DNA of 64,000 nt from Thalassococcus arenae (GCF_019104745.1 NZ_JAHRWL010000001.1:968501-1032500); one strand, 5' to 3'. Shown: positions 18,452 to 27,917, counted from the stretch's first letter. A program made the numbers and translations. The notes: a model not told the origin generated them from the letters alone.

Positions 18452-18549
18452 GCCGACGTCTGTAACGTGACTGTCCTCGGCAGTGCAAGGGGGCAGGCGG
18501 TTTTAGAGCGGCGACACCAAGGCCAGGAGAGCTGTTATCGTGGTCCGGG

Positions 18550-19404
18550 TCACGATGACGTTTCCGCATCGCCCGCGAGCGCTATGCGAAGCGCGGTCTG
18601 GTCCAGCGGCAGGTCGGTGAAATGCGCCCAGGCATGAACGCCCTGGAAGAAGAACAACTCGTATCCAGAGATGAGCGATAGGCCGGTTGCAAGCGCATCG
18701 GTCAGAAAGACAGTGTCAACGGGCGTGTAGACCGCATCGAACGCCCATTCCGCCCCGGACATCGCCGCGCGCGGCAACGGCGTGCCAGCGTGACCGACCA
18801 TCCCCACCGGCGTGCCGTTCAGCAACCCGGACGACCCTGCCGCTGCCGCGGTCGCGTCGGAGAAGACGGCGATCCGCGACGCATGATCGGCGGCGCGCAG
18901 ATCCCGCGCTAGCGAAGACGCCTTGGCCGCGTCCATGTCGACCAGCCGGATTTCCGACGCACCAAGGGCAAGCAGGCCGAAAGCCAAGGCCCGACCGACG
19001 CCTCCGGTTCCGACCAGACAGCACACGCCGGGTGGGCTTTCGCCCCGCGCGGCACGGTAGGCCGCGATGAAACCTGTGTAATCGGTGTTGAACCCCCGCG
19101 GGCCATCCGGTTGGAACAGCACCGTATTGACCGCTCCGATGGCCCGGACGCGCGGATCGTCGACCGCCACCTTCGCCGCCGCCCGCTCCTTGTAGGGATA
19201 GGTCACGTTGATGCCGCGGTAGCCCTGTTCGGCGCATGCGGCGAAAAGCGTGTCGAAATCCTGGCCGAGATCGCGGGGAACCAGCCGGTCGTATTGCACC
19301 GATACCCCGTTCTGGCGTCCGGCAAGGCTGTGCAACCGCGGCGCACTGGACTGCGCGATGTTATCGCCGATGAGGCCCAGCTTGATTTCGGGTGCGTCGG
19401 ACAT
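18550..19404 (-). CDS. Shikimate/quinate dehydrogenase family protein
   Basis: 284 residues. N-terminal substrate domain with GLIGDNIAQSSAPRLH, catalytic Lys in NVTYPYKERAAAKV and Asp in RGFNTDYTGF; a C-terminal Rossmann domain with LVGTGGVGRALAFGL and LVDMDAAKA (acidic residue, consistent with NAD rather than NADP). It reduces 3-dehydroshikimate or oxidises quinate/shikimate. The acidic residue and the isolated position suggest a catabolic or accessory paralogue rather than the housekeeping AroE. Start ATG 19404 chosen; 11 extra codons are possible upstream. Confidence 0.87.
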   Translation of the reverse strand: MSDAPEIKLGLIGDNIAQSSAPRLHSLAGRQNGVSVQYDRLVPRDLGQDFDTLFAACAEQGYRGINVTYPYKERAAAKVAVDDPRVRAIGAVNTVLFQPDGPRGFNTDYTGFIAAYRAARGESPPGVCCLVGTGGVGRALAFGLLALGASEIRLVDMDAAKASSLARDLRAADHASRIAVFSDATAAAAGSSGLLNGTPVGMVGHAGTPLPRAAMSGAEWAFDAVYTPVDTVFLTDALATGLSLISGYELFFFQGVHAWAHFTDLPLDQTALRIALAGDAETSS

Positions 19405-19633
19405 GGGCCTGTGTCGGTGCTCCTGATCACCATGCATGCTGCCCGCAACGGCGGCTGGTGGCGCGGTGCGGTTCGTCGAGTGTTAGGGTTTTGTCCGCAC
19501 GGCGTCCATCGCAAGGATTCGACCCGGACTTGGTGCGGACGATTTCCGGAGCAGGGGTCTCCGGTCGCCCCGGTTGCGGGTTCGCCCGGATCGGAACGAG
19601 TATGGGAAAACAAGAGACAACAAAGCGCGCGGC

Positions 19634-20461
19634 ATGAACAAGCACCCGAAAAGCCCCCCTGGACTCGCGCGGTTCTTCGCGATCACCTTCGGGATCTCTT
19701 GGGGCTTTTGGGCGCTTGCCGGTGTCCTGCCTTCATCGGCTCGGGTTCTGCTGGTCGCGGGGACATTCGGGCCGGCGGTCGCTGCGCTGGTCGTGACCTG
19801 GCCGAACCCGGCCGCCCGCCGCGCTTTGATGCGTCGGCTCGTGCGCTGGCGCATCCCGGTCTGGGTCTATCTCTATTCCATCGGGCTGCCGATCGGGGGT
19901 GTCCTGCTGGCACTGGTCGTGGCGCGGGGGCTGACCGGTGCCGGGCCGATCTGGCCCCAACCCATGGCGCCGATCGTGCCCGTCGCCGTCTTCGCCTATG
20001 TGCTGGTGTTCAGCGTGGCGGGAGAGGAGTTGGGCTGGCGGGGATACGCGCTGCCCGCTCTGCTGCCCCGCTACGGTCCTGTGGCGGCCAGCCTTGGCCT
20101 TGGCGTAGTCTGGGCGGTCTGGCACGCACCGTTGTTCCTGATGCCGGGGAATTTCCACAGCGCGATCCCGCCGATGCTGTTCGCAGCGCAGATCGTCGCA
20201 TCGAGCCTTGTCTACACGCATCTGCATCTGGCCGCCGGCGCATCGCTGCTGCCCGCGCATCTGTTTCACACGGCGTTCAATACGGCGGTCGGTCTTTTTC
20301 CTGTGCTGCCCCAGTCACGCGGTGGCGACATCACCGCATTGACCGTGGCGGTTGCCCTGCTTTGCGGCGTGGCTGCGATCACCGCCCTGCGCATCCGGAC
20401 GCGTGTCGGCCTGGATCCGCGGGCGGACGCCGGCGGATACCGCGACAGGCATGACGGGTGA
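19634..20461 (+). CDS. CPBP-family intramembrane metalloprotease
   Basis: 275 residues with about seven TM helices. The three Abi/CPBP motifs are present: GEELGWRGYALPAL (EExxxR), VWAVWHAPLFLM (FxxxH-type) and HLFHTAFNTAVG (HxxxN-type), giving the metal-binding active site within the membrane. Family members cleave prenylated or membrane proteins, or act in bacteriocin self-immunity; no bacteriocin genes are adjacent. Start at ATG 19634. Confidence 0.9.
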   Translation: MNKHPKSPPGLARFFAITFGISWGFWALAGVLPSSARVLLVAGTFGPAVAALVVTWPNPAARRALMRRLVRWRIPVWVYLYSIGLPIGGVLLALVVARGLTGAGPIWPQPMAPIVPVAVFAYVLVFSVAGEELGWRGYALPALLPRYGPVAASLGLGVVWAVWHAPLFLMPGNFHSAIPPMLFAAQIVASSLVYTHLHLAAGASLLPAHLFHTAFNTAVGLFPVLPQSRGGDITALTVAVALLCGVAAITALRIRTRVGLDPRADAGGYRDRHDG

Positions 20462-20478
20462 TCACGCGGACCGGCGCC

Positions 20479-21153
20479 TCATTCTTCGGCGTGCGATGCA
20501 AGGCTGCGCAGTTCGTCGGGACGTACCACGATCACCGAATAGATGCCGTCCAAGGCGATCACGCCCAGACGCCGCAACTGGCTCAGGGTGCGACTGACCG
20601 TTTCGGTGGTGAGGCCCAGGTAGTCTCCGATGTCCTTCCGGCTCATGGGCAGATCGACATGGCTGAGTTGCCCGACCTTTACGCCGGTGCGTTCGTCGAG
20701 CATCAACAGAAACGCCGCGACCTTTTCCACAGCCGACCGGCGCCCCATGAGCAACAGGTGGTCCTGCATCGCGGCGATTTCGCGCAACGCGGCTTCGAGA
20801 TAGCGGCAACGCAGTTCCCGGTCACCGGTGTCGGCCGATATCTGAGAAACGCGGAACGGTTGCAGGCGTGTCGCCGTCAAGGCCTGGCAATCGGTGTGGT
20901 GCTGGCCCGAACACGGGAACCCGACGAGGTCGCCCGGGAACCCGAAGGCGACAAGCTGTTGCCCGCCATCCTCGAAAACCCGCGTCAGCCGTACCGCGCC
21001 GGACAGTACCTGATAGACGTGGCGAACGGGATCGCCCTGGCGAAACACGAAAGCGTCTTCGGTCACCCTGGATTCCGGCAGTCTCAGCGTGCGAGACGGG
21101 GCACTGATGGGTTGCGGATTGTCGAAATATGCTTCGGTCGATGTCACATACAT
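20479..21153 (-). CDS. Crp/Fnr-family transcriptional regulator (FixK/DNR-like)
   Basis: 224 residues from ATG 21153, which has ggggga 7 bases upstream. Cyclic-nucleotide-binding-like beta roll (VFRQGDPVRHVYQVLSGAVRLTRVFEDG), then an HTH with PMSRKDIGDYLGLTTETVSRTLSQLRRLG. The N-terminal Cys cluster of Fnr is absent, so it is not a [4Fe-4S] sensor of the Fnr kind; FixK- or DNR-type control is more likely. The recognition helix (ETVSR) is the Fnr-type that reads TTGAT-N4-ATCAA. Three such sites occur in the next 16 kb, so it is a good candidate for their regulator. Divergent from the response regulator gene. Confidence 0.92.
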   Translation of the reverse strand: MYVTSTEAYFDNPQPISAPSRTLRLPESRVTEDAFVFRQGDPVRHVYQVLSGAVRLTRVFEDGGQQLVAFGFPGDLVGFPCSGQHHTDCQALTATRLQPFRVSQISADTGDRELRCRYLEAALREIAAMQDHLLLMGRRSAVEKVAAFLLMLDERTGVKVGQLSHVDLPMSRKDIGDYLGLTTETVSRTLSQLRRLGVIALDGIYSVIVVRPDELRSLASHAEE

Positions 21154-21336
21154 GGCATTCCCCCCAGAATGGTGCACCGAAGGGGATATCCGGACTGTGT
21201 CGGGTCTCTACGCGGTGATTTGTAATGAATTGTATCGGATTGTCCGCGTTCGCACGACTTGGTTGCGTCTTAGGGCCGGTTTCGCTTGTATTGGTTCCAA
21301 ATTGGATACGATCCGATCCTGACACCGAAGGGCGCG

Positions 21337-22122
21337 ATGGCCGATCATTGCATACTGGTCGTCGATGACGATCCCGACATTCGCGGCGTGCTTCGCGAAG
21401 CCCTGCATTCCGGCGGATACAACGTTTGCGAGGCCGCAACCGCCAGGGAAACCCACGACCATCTCGCCAAGGCGCACCCGGTTTTGGTCATGCTCGACCT
21501 CAGCCTTGGACATGACAACGGCCTGGATGTCGTGCGCGACATAAGAAAGATGTCCAGGGTCCCCATCATCATCGTGTCCGGCCGGGACGAAGTCGTGGAC
21601 CGCGTGGTCGGGTTGGAACTGGGCGCCGACGACTACATCACCAAGCCCTTTCATTTGCACGAGGTTCTGGCACGTGTCCGCGCATTGCTGCGGCGCACCC
21701 AAGACGACACCGTGCCCGACCCTGCGCCTTCGACCATCCAGGAAACCGAGGATTCTGCGGCTTTCCGGTTCGACGACATGGTCATCGTGCCCGACCGGTT
21801 CGAATTGTATGACCGCGCTGGTGCGCTCTGCGACATCACCGCCACGGATTTCAAACTGCTGACCGTGTTCATGCAGAACGCCAAACGCGTGATGTCACGG
21901 GACCGCCTGATGGACCTGACCGGCGGCACGGATTGGAGCCCGCTCGACCGGACGATCGACAACCAGGTCGCCCGGCTGCGCAAAACGATCGAACGTAACC
22001 CGGCTGACCCGCGAATCATCAAGACGGTTCGCGGCGTCGGCTATACCTTCGCCAGCGAAGTGGATCAGGTGCGAAAGGCTGGGGGCAACAACGCCGCCAG
22101 CCGTTCGGCCAATTCACGCTGA
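21337..22122 (+). CDS. OmpR/PhoB-family response regulator
   Basis: 261 residues from ATG 21337. Receiver domain (1-120) with acidic pair VVDDDPD, phosphoacceptor Asp in VLVMLDLSLG, and ITKPF Lys. C-terminal winged helix (about 150-245) with DRTIDNQVARLRKTIERNP and TVRGVGYTF. It binds DNA when phosphorylated. Its 3' end overlaps the convergent hybrid kinase gene by 58 bases. The kinase is the obvious partner but lies on the opposite strand; that pairing is inferred from proximity. Confidence 0.93.
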   Translation: MADHCILVVDDDPDIRGVLREALHSGGYNVCEAATARETHDHLAKAHPVLVMLDLSLGHDNGLDVVRDIRKMSRVPIIIVSGRDEVVDRVVGLELGADDYITKPFHLHEVLARVRALLRRTQDDTVPDPAPSTIQETEDSAAFRFDDMVIVPDRFELYDRAGALCDITATDFKLLTVFMQNAKRVMSRDRLMDLTGGTDWSPLDRTIDNQVARLRKTIERNPADPRIIKTVRGVGYTFASEVDQVRKAGGNNAASRSANSR

Positions 22123-23573
22123 CGGTAGGGCTTGTGCAGCACCTCTGACCAGTCCCCGTTCCGCAACGCCCTGCGGACCACGTCGCTGGCATAGCCGGAC
22201 GTCAACAGCACCGCCACCTTCGGAAAGTCCTTGCGGATCTTCGCGGCAAGGTCGTAGCCGCTGAACTCTCCCGGCATCACGATATCGGAAAACACGATGT
22301 CGATGTCGCTGCGATCGGACAGAACGCGAAGCGCTTCTTCGCCGTTTGCCGCTGCGACGGTCCGATAGTCCAGCGCGTGCAACCGCTCGAGCGCATTGCG
22401 CCGGACCTTCGCGTTGTCCTCGACAACGAGCACGCAGGCGCCCCGGCCTGACGGAAGGTCCAGCGGCACAGGGCCGGTGCTTTCAGGCTTGCTGTCCGGT
22501 TCGGCGTTGCTCAGCGGAAAATACAGACCAAAGCTCGTTCCCATGCCGGGTTCGCTGTACAACGTGACCTGGCCGCCCGATTGCCTGACGAAGCCATGCA
22601 CCATCGCCAGACCCAGACCTGTGCCTTCCCTGGCCGCCTTGGTGGTAAAAAACGGTTCGAAGGCGTGGCGCTGTGTCTCGGGGGTCATGCCTTCGCCGTC
22701 ATCGCTGACAAGAAGACGCAGGTATTTCCCGGGCACGACGTCTGTTTCCTGCGCCATGTATGTGTCGTCGATATCGATTTCGGCCAGCTTGAACAGCAGG
22801 TTGCCGCCGTCCGGCATGGCATCGCGCGCATTGATGGCAAGGTTGACCAACGCGGTCTCCATCTGCACCGGATCGACCATGACCCGCCCCAGGCCGATTG
22901 GGCAATCGAGTCTGATCGAAACCCTCGGTCCCAGCATGCGCTTGAGCAAGTCATGCGCCTTTCTGCACACACGGCCAAGATCCGTGGGTTCGGGCTGCAG
23001 GGCACTGCGGCGGGCGAACATCAAAAGACGCGCGATCAGCCCTGCCCCGGTTTCGGCGGCATCCAGCGCGTTGTGAACGAACACCCGCGTCTTTTCGTCG
23101 GCGATACGCATCTCGGCCAGTTCCAGATTGCCGATGATGATCGTCAGCATGTTGTTGAAATCGTGTGACAGCCCACCCGCCATCTGACCGATGGCGTCCA
23201 GACGCAGCGTTCGTTCGAAGGCCGGGTCCCGATCCGGTTGCCTGCGCGGTTCGGTAAGCAGCACGATTCCGGCGGGTTTGCCGTCAAGACTTGTGGAGCG
23301 GATCGTCACATGAAGCCGGACCGGTGCGCCTGCCGGCTGCTGGAAATCGAACTGTGTCCGTCCGGTGTCCGCGGCGGATGAAACCGGCACGTCGCCCACT
23401 GCCAGATCATCGATGCGGTGCCCGGCAAGGTCGTCCGACCTTCGGCCCAGAAGACGCGCGGCGGTGGCATTGGCCAGCAGAATTCTCTGCGTTTCGTCCA
23501 CGATCAGAACACCCTGCTCCATCACCTGAAGAAGGGCATCCAAGATCGCAACCGATGTCATGTCATGCGTCAT
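22065..23573 (-). CDS. Hybrid sensor histidine kinase (PAS - HisKA - HATPase - receiver)
   Basis: 502 residues, no TM segment, so cytoplasmic. PAS domain about 10-110 (MEQGVLIVDETQRILLANA). H-box GLSHDFNNMLTIIIGNLELAE with the phospho-His, N-box NLAINARDAMPDGG, G1 SDDGEGM and G2 EGTGLGLAMVHGF. C-terminal receiver (about 385-500) with VVEDNAKVRR, phosphoacceptor in IVFSDIVMPG and LHKPYR. It lies 42 bases downstream of the M50/CBS gene in the same direction, so both probably share the promoter with the FNR-like box at 24807. Confidence 0.94.
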   Translation of the reverse strand: MTHDMTSVAILDALLQVMEQGVLIVDETQRILLANATAARLLGRRSDDLAGHRIDDLAVGDVPVSSAADTGRTQFDFQQPAGAPVRLHVTIRSTSLDGKPAGIVLLTEPRRQPDRDPAFERTLRLDAIGQMAGGLSHDFNNMLTIIIGNLELAEMRIADEKTRVFVHNALDAAETGAGLIARLLMFARRSALQPEPTDLGRVCRKAHDLLKRMLGPRVSIRLDCPIGLGRVMVDPVQMETALVNLAINARDAMPDGGNLLFKLAEIDIDDTYMAQETDVVPGKYLRLLVSDDGEGMTPETQRHAFEPFFTTKAAREGTGLGLAMVHGFVRQSGGQVTLYSEPGMGTSFGLYFPLSNAEPDSKPESTGPVPLDLPSGRGACVLVVEDNAKVRRNALERLHALDYRTVAAANGEEALRVLSDRSDIDIVFSDIVMPGEFSGYDLAAKIRKDFPKVAVLLTSGYASDVVRRALRNGDWSEVLHKPYRQRELAERLAALLPPAFRT

Positions 23574-23615
23574 GTTCCGAACCTGCCTGCCTGGTCAGTG
23601 TGACAACCCGGATGG

Positions 23616-24755
23616 TCACGACGCAAGGGTCCGCTTGGACGCGCGGTTCGCCGGGGCATCACGAATGGCTCCGGCAAACAGATCGGCCAAGGTGACCACG
23701 CCGATCAACCGACGGCCTTCGGCCACCAGAAACTTGTGCTGACCGGTTTCCGCGACCAGCGCGAGCAAGCTTCGCAGGCTGGTGCCGGGCGACAGCACAC
23801 GGTCATGCGCGAGGTCGACATAGACGTCGGAAATCCGGGTGTTCGCCCAGTTGTCGCGATCGATCCGTGCCAGGACATGCCGGTCGATCATACCCAGCAA
23901 ATCGCCCTTTTCCACGACCGGGAAGAAGCTCAGGTCGTGCTTCAATACGAACTGGTTGACGAGATGCGCCAGGGTCATGTCCGGCGATACCGTGACCGGG
24001 TTCACGGTCATCACATCGGCAATGACGCAGCGGGGTTTCGCGTCGGGTTTTCCTTCCGATTGGGTCAGAACCACCGGGGCGACGATGAACCAACGCCCCA
24101 GCAGAAACGCCAGCAACCCGGTGAATACGTGACCCAGGGCCATGGCGATGCACCCGATCATCGCAAGCGCCGTGCCCAGGGGCACGCCGCTTTGTCCGTC
24201 AGGCGCGGTCGCACCGGACGACGCACGGAACACGGCATCCAGCAGGCGTGCTCCGTCCAGCCCCGGGGCGGGCAAAAGATTGAACAACGCCACGATCGCC
24301 GCCAGCGTCGCCTGCATCAGCAGAACCTGCGCAACGGTTTCTTGAAACGCCGACCAGCGCCAGACCGCCGCGGCGGTGACCAGGAGGCCCGATAGCAAAA
24401 ACACGGCCGCCGGACCCGCCAAGCCAAGGACGACATCCTGAACCGGTCGACGTGAAGGCCCTTGAGGTTCCGACCGACCACCAAACGGGAACAGCACCAG
24501 TGCCCTGATGTCATGCGACGCCCAACGCGCGGCGACCGCATGTGCCAGGGTATGGACAGCCACCGCCGCGACCAGCCCGGCGAAAGACAGACAAGCCATC
24601 ATCAGGCGCGTCGGCGCGGAAATGTCCGTCCAGGCCCCTGGCCCGTATCCGGACGCAAGCCCGCCCGGCACAAGCAGCGCGACGAAGACCCAGCTTGGAT
24701 CGAGCCGGATCGCGACGCCGCGAAAATCCAATGGCTGACCAGTGAGGAATCCCAT
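23616..24755 (-). CDS. Site-2-protease-like (M50) membrane protein with CBS pair, catalytic Glu missing
   Basis: 379 residues. The N-terminal half has six or so TM helices in the M50 Rv2869c/SpoIVFB arrangement, with NLLPAPGLDGARLLDAVF near residues 159-175 as the C-terminal Asp motif. The C-terminal half is a CBS pair (about 245-365: VADVMTVNP-like IADVMTVNPVTV, GLLGMIDRHVLARI, RLIGVVTLADLF). At the position expected for HExxH the sequence reads HTLAH (residues 68-72): both metal-ligand His are kept but the catalytic Glu is Thr. It is therefore probably a pseudoprotease or a regulator of membrane proteins. First gene of a unit with the hybrid kinase. Confidence 0.88.
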   Translation of the reverse strand: MGFLTGQPLDFRGVAIRLDPSWVFVALLVPGGLASGYGPGAWTDISAPTRLMMACLSFAGLVAAVAVHTLAHAVAARWASHDIRALVLFPFGGRSEPQGPSRRPVQDVVLGLAGPAAVFLLSGLLVTAAAVWRWSAFQETVAQVLLMQATLAAIVALFNLLPAPGLDGARLLDAVFRASSGATAPDGQSGVPLGTALAMIGCIAMALGHVFTGLLAFLLGRWFIVAPVVLTQSEGKPDAKPRCVIADVMTVNPVTVSPDMTLAHLVNQFVLKHDLSFFPVVEKGDLLGMIDRHVLARIDRDNWANTRISDVYVDLAHDRVLSPGTSLRSLLALVAETGQHKFLVAEGRRLIGVVTLADLFAGAIRDAPANRASKRTLAS

Positions 24756-24806
24756 CGCAAGTTCCTTTGCACGACTTGCAGGATATGCGTCCGCAGGCAG
24801 CTTAGA

Positions 24807-24820
24807 TTGATCCGTCTCAA
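24807..24820. promoter_or_regulatory. FNR/FixK-like box upstream of the M50-CBS/kinase unit
   Basis: ttgatccgtctcaa: 13 of 14 positions agree with TTGAT-N4-ATCAA (one mismatch in the second half). It lies 52 bases upstream of the M50-like start and overlaps the stop codon of the P-type ATPase gene. Suggests low-oxygen or redox control of the unit by a Crp/Fnr protein. Confidence 0.65.
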
Positions 24821-27411
24821 TCCCGGGTCATCACGCGATGCGCGATACCGCGGCGCGCCGACTTGACCACTTCGGGTACGACCAAAAGCGGAAGTGCGAA
24901 AGCCGCGATCAGCAACCAGGCCTCGGGCCCGATCGGCACGGTGTGCAACAGCAGCTGCAAGGGTGGCCAATAGACCGCGGCGACCTGCGCCGCCAACGTC
25001 AGGCTCAACGCCGCAAGAAGCAAGGGATTGGAAAGCCAGCCGATACGCCAGCAAGGCAAGTGCAGCGAGCGGAAGGCGAAAACGCTGATCTTTTCGAACA
25101 CGACCATGGCCGTGAAGGCCGTCGTCCGAGCCGTGTCCACACCGGCGGGCATCATGGCAGAAAAGATCCACAGGCTGGCGAGCCCGGTGTAGAGGCCGAA
25201 CAGGACGACGGTCGCGAAACCCGCGCGCCCCAGGATCGGGTCGCGTGACTTGCGCGGCGGACGATCCATGTGATCGGGTTCGGATTTCTCGAGGCCAAGT
25301 GCGACCGCCGTCGCGCCATCCGTTACCAGGTTCATCCAGAGTATCTGCGTGGCCAGAAATATCAGCGGACCGCCGATGGCGATGTTCACGATCAAGGCGA
25401 CGACTTCGCCGGCGTTCGAGGAAAGAAGGTATCGCACGAACTTTCGGATATTGGCGAATTGCCGACGCCCCTCGCTGATCGCTCCGATAATCGTCGCGAA
25501 ATTGTCGTCCAGCAAAACGAGGTCCGACGCTTCGCGCGCCACGTCGGTGCCGCGGATGCCCATCGCGACGCCGATATCGGCCTGTTTGAGCGCGGGCGCA
25601 TCGTTCACACCGTCGCCCGTCATCGCGACGATCTGGCCGGCGGATTGCAGCACCGAAACGATCCGCATCTTGTCGGCGGGGCGGGTCCGGGCAAACACGG
25701 CGTTGCCCTTCAGGACCCGGCCCAGTTCGTCGTCCGTCAGCGCGTGCAGGTCGTCGCCCGTCAACACGGCCTGCGCATCCAACCCGATTTGTCTGGCGAT
25801 GGCCTCGGCCGTGAAGGGGCTGTCGCCAGTGATCATGATCACCCGCAGACCGGCCGACCGGGCCAGCGAAAGCGCCGGTGTCACTTCGGCCCGTGGTGGG
25901 TCGATCAGCCCGACCAGTCCAAGAAAGACCATGCCGCTTTCATCGATCGTCTGGCTGTCCATCCTGCGCTCGGCCAACGCGATGACCCGCAATCCATCCC
26001 GTGCCATCGACTGGTAGACGTTGCGAATGTCCACGCGCATCCCGTCGTCGAGTTCGCCGATGCGATCGTCTGTGCGGATCCGGTCGCAAATCGCCAGGAT
26101 CGCTTCGGGCGCGCCCTTGGTCAGTTGCCACGATTCGCCGAAACCGTCCTCGGGCGCCACGAACAGAACGCTCATTCGTTTGCGTTCGCTGGTGAACGGC
26201 AGTTCTGCGGCGATCGCGTTGTCGCGAAGCTGAGGCAACCATCCCTTGTAGGCCAGCGTGACAAGGGCGCCTTCGGTCGGTGCACCAATCATCACCCAGT
26301 CCGACCCGCGTCTTTCGATGCGGGCATGATTGCAGACCAGCGCGCAACGCAAGAGGTGGTGCAGTCCGGCATCGTCCTGCGCGCGCACGCGCGCCGCCCC
26401 ATGCGCGATATGTCCGGCCGGGTCATAACCGGTTCCGGTCACGTCGTAGCCCCGGGCCGCTGTCCACAGGCGCGTCGCTGTCATCTTGTTTTCGGTCAGG
26501 GTACCGGTCTTGTCGGTGCAGATCACCGACGCGGCGCCCAGCGTCTCGACCGCCTGCAAGCGACGAACCAGGGCGTTGCGTCGCGCCATTGCGGCGGTGC
26601 CCAAGGCCAGGGTGATCGTCACCACCGCGGGCAGGCCTTCGGGAACGATGGCGACCGCCAGCGACAAGCTGGTCATGAGCATCTCGGGAACGTCGCGTCC
26701 CAATATGATGCCGAGCCCGGCAAGTCCGGCCGCGATCAGCAAAGCCGCGGCCCCCAATTGCCTTGCCAGATATCCGAGTTGGCGCTGCAAGTGGGTCGTC
26801 TTGGTGCCAACCGCGCCTGTCAAAGCGGCGACCTGGCCGAATTCGGTTTCCGCGCCGATGGCCAAGACCTCGGCCTCGGCATGGCCGGACACCACGGACG
26901 TTCCCGTGAACAGTTTGGACGTTGTCATGTCCTTGTCGACCGGAACGGATTCGCCGGTCAGCACGCTTTCGTCGACCCGCAGACCGACGCTTTCCAGCAG
27001 TTGCGCATCGGCAGGAACACTGTCGCCCGTGCGCAGGACGATGACGTCTCCGGGCACGAGTTCGCGGGCGGGAATCACGGATTCGGTTCCGTCGCGCACG
27101 ACCGTGGCACGCGGCGCCAGCAGTCCGCGCAAGGCGGCGAGGGCCGTTTCGGCGCGCCATTCCTGCACGAACCCGAGAACCGCGTTCAAGGCGATGACCA
27201 GCCCGATCGCCAGAGCGTCGATCCTTTCCCCCAGCAACAGAGCGACACACGCCGCCCCGACCAGGATCGCGATCAGGAAACTGGAAAACTGCCGAAGGAA
27301 AATGGCGAACGGTCCGGCGACACGCGTCCGTGGCAATTCGTTCCAACCGAAACGCGACCGTAGTTCGGCAACGTCGTGTTCAGTCAGCCCGCGAGCGGTT
27401 TTTGAGGTCAC
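24817..27411 (-). CDS. P-type cation ATPase (P2 type, Ca2+-ATPase-like)
   Basis: 864 residues from GTG 27411 (caggag upstream). All P-type motifs are present: LTGESVPVDK (actuator), ICTDKTGTLTENKMTA (phosphorylated Asp), and GDGVNDAPALKQADIGVAMG. Membrane motifs VPEGLPAVVTITLALG in M4 and WMNLVTDGATAVALGLE in M6 match the Ca2+/Mn2+ P2A group rather than heavy-metal P1B pumps; no N-terminal metal-binding domain. It probably exports Ca2+ or a similar divalent cation. The promoter region is shared with the divergent phasin-like gene and holds a perfect FNR box. Confidence 0.93.
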   Translation of the reverse strand: MTSKTARGLTEHDVAELRSRFGWNELPRTRVAGPFAIFLRQFSSFLIAILVGAACVALLLGERIDALAIGLVIALNAVLGFVQEWRAETALAALRGLLAPRATVVRDGTESVIPARELVPGDVIVLRTGDSVPADAQLLESVGLRVDESVLTGESVPVDKDMTTSKLFTGTSVVSGHAEAEVLAIGAETEFGQVAALTGAVGTKTTHLQRQLGYLARQLGAAALLIAAGLAGLGIILGRDVPEMLMTSLSLAVAIVPEGLPAVVTITLALGTAAMARRNALVRRLQAVETLGAASVICTDKTGTLTENKMTATRLWTAARGYDVTGTGYDPAGHIAHGAARVRAQDDAGLHHLLRCALVCNHARIERRGSDWVMIGAPTEGALVTLAYKGWLPQLRDNAIAAELPFTSERKRMSVLFVAPEDGFGESWQLTKGAPEAILAICDRIRTDDRIGELDDGMRVDIRNVYQSMARDGLRVIALAERRMDSQTIDESGMVFLGLVGLIDPPRAEVTPALSLARSAGLRVIMITGDSPFTAEAIARQIGLDAQAVLTGDDLHALTDDELGRVLKGNAVFARTRPADKMRIVSVLQSAGQIVAMTGDGVNDAPALKQADIGVAMGIRGTDVAREASDLVLLDDNFATIIGAISEGRRQFANIRKFVRYLLSSNAGEVVALIVNIAIGGPLIFLATQILWMNLVTDGATAVALGLEKSEPDHMDRPPRKSRDPILGRAGFATVVLFGLYTGLASLWIFSAMMPAGVDTARTTAFTAMVVFEKISVFAFRSLHLPCWRIGWLSNPLLLAALSLTLAAQVAAVYWPPLQLLLHTVPIGPEAWLLIAAFALPLLVVPEVVKSARRGIAHRVMTRD

Positions 27412-27466
27412 GCCATGGCTCCTGACGGTTCAGAGCCAAGCTAGCACCTCGGTGGTCGGACTGGGA

Positions 27467-27480
27467 TTGATCCGCATCAA
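27467..27480. promoter_or_regulatory. Perfect FNR/FixK box between divergent ATPase and phasin-like genes
   Basis: ttgatccgcatcaa, an exact TTGAT-N4-ATCAA palindrome. Its centre is 62-63 bases from both the ATPase GTG (27411) and the phasin-like ATG (27536), so one site could activate both divergent promoters. The regulator at 20479-21153 is the nearest candidate. Confidence 0.78.
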
Positions 27481-27535
27481 GAGGCACGACCGAAGTCCTG
27501 CCAGAATAGCGCATCACGCCAAGATGGAGGACGCC

Positions 27536-27883
27536 ATGACCAGCAAGCAAAGTCGCGAAGACAAGGCCCCGAGCGCCGGTTCGCCGGGTGCTTTTGCAGA
27601 TCTCCAAAACGCCGGGTTCGGAACGATGATGGGGGTGCATGCCGCCTGGCTGGAGAGCCTTGGCGACATGAGCGCCGAAGTGGCCGGCTTCATCGCCGAT
27701 CGCATCAAGGAAGACGTCAAGACACAGCACGAAATCCTGCATTGCCGCGACATGGAAGAAATGCAGCGGATTCAAAGCCGCTTCATCGAAACGGCGCTCG
27801 AACAATACCAGGCCGAAACCGGCAAGCTGGTCGAGATGAGCCTGGCGCTTTTCACCAAGGGGCAGGCGCCGGACAGATCCTGA
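27536..27883 (+). CDS. Phasin-family-like small helical protein
   Basis: 115 residues. Start ATG 27536 has ggagg 6 bases upstream. After a polar N-terminus the protein is almost wholly amphipathic helix (FGTMMGVHAAWLESLGDMSAEVAGF; MQRIQSRFIETALEQYQAETGKLVEMS), the pattern of phasin_2 proteins that coat polyhydroxyalkanoate granules. No PHA synthase is nearby, so a granule role is not shown; similar proteins also occur in anaerobiosis clusters. Probably under the FNR box at 27467. Confidence 0.75.
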   Translation: MTSKQSREDKAPSAGSPGAFADLQNAGFGTMMGVHAAWLESLGDMSAEVAGFIADRIKEDVKTQHEILHCRDMEEMQRIQSRFIETALEQYQAETGKLVEMSLALFTKGQAPDRS

Positions 27884-27917
27884 TTGGGGCCTGGATCGGC
27901 AGGAAAGGACATTCGGG

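Noticed and set aside
25270..27363. A 697-codon plus-strand frame opposite the P-type ATPase
   Set aside because: His/Gln/Arg-rich antisense shadow of a well-supported ATPase gene.
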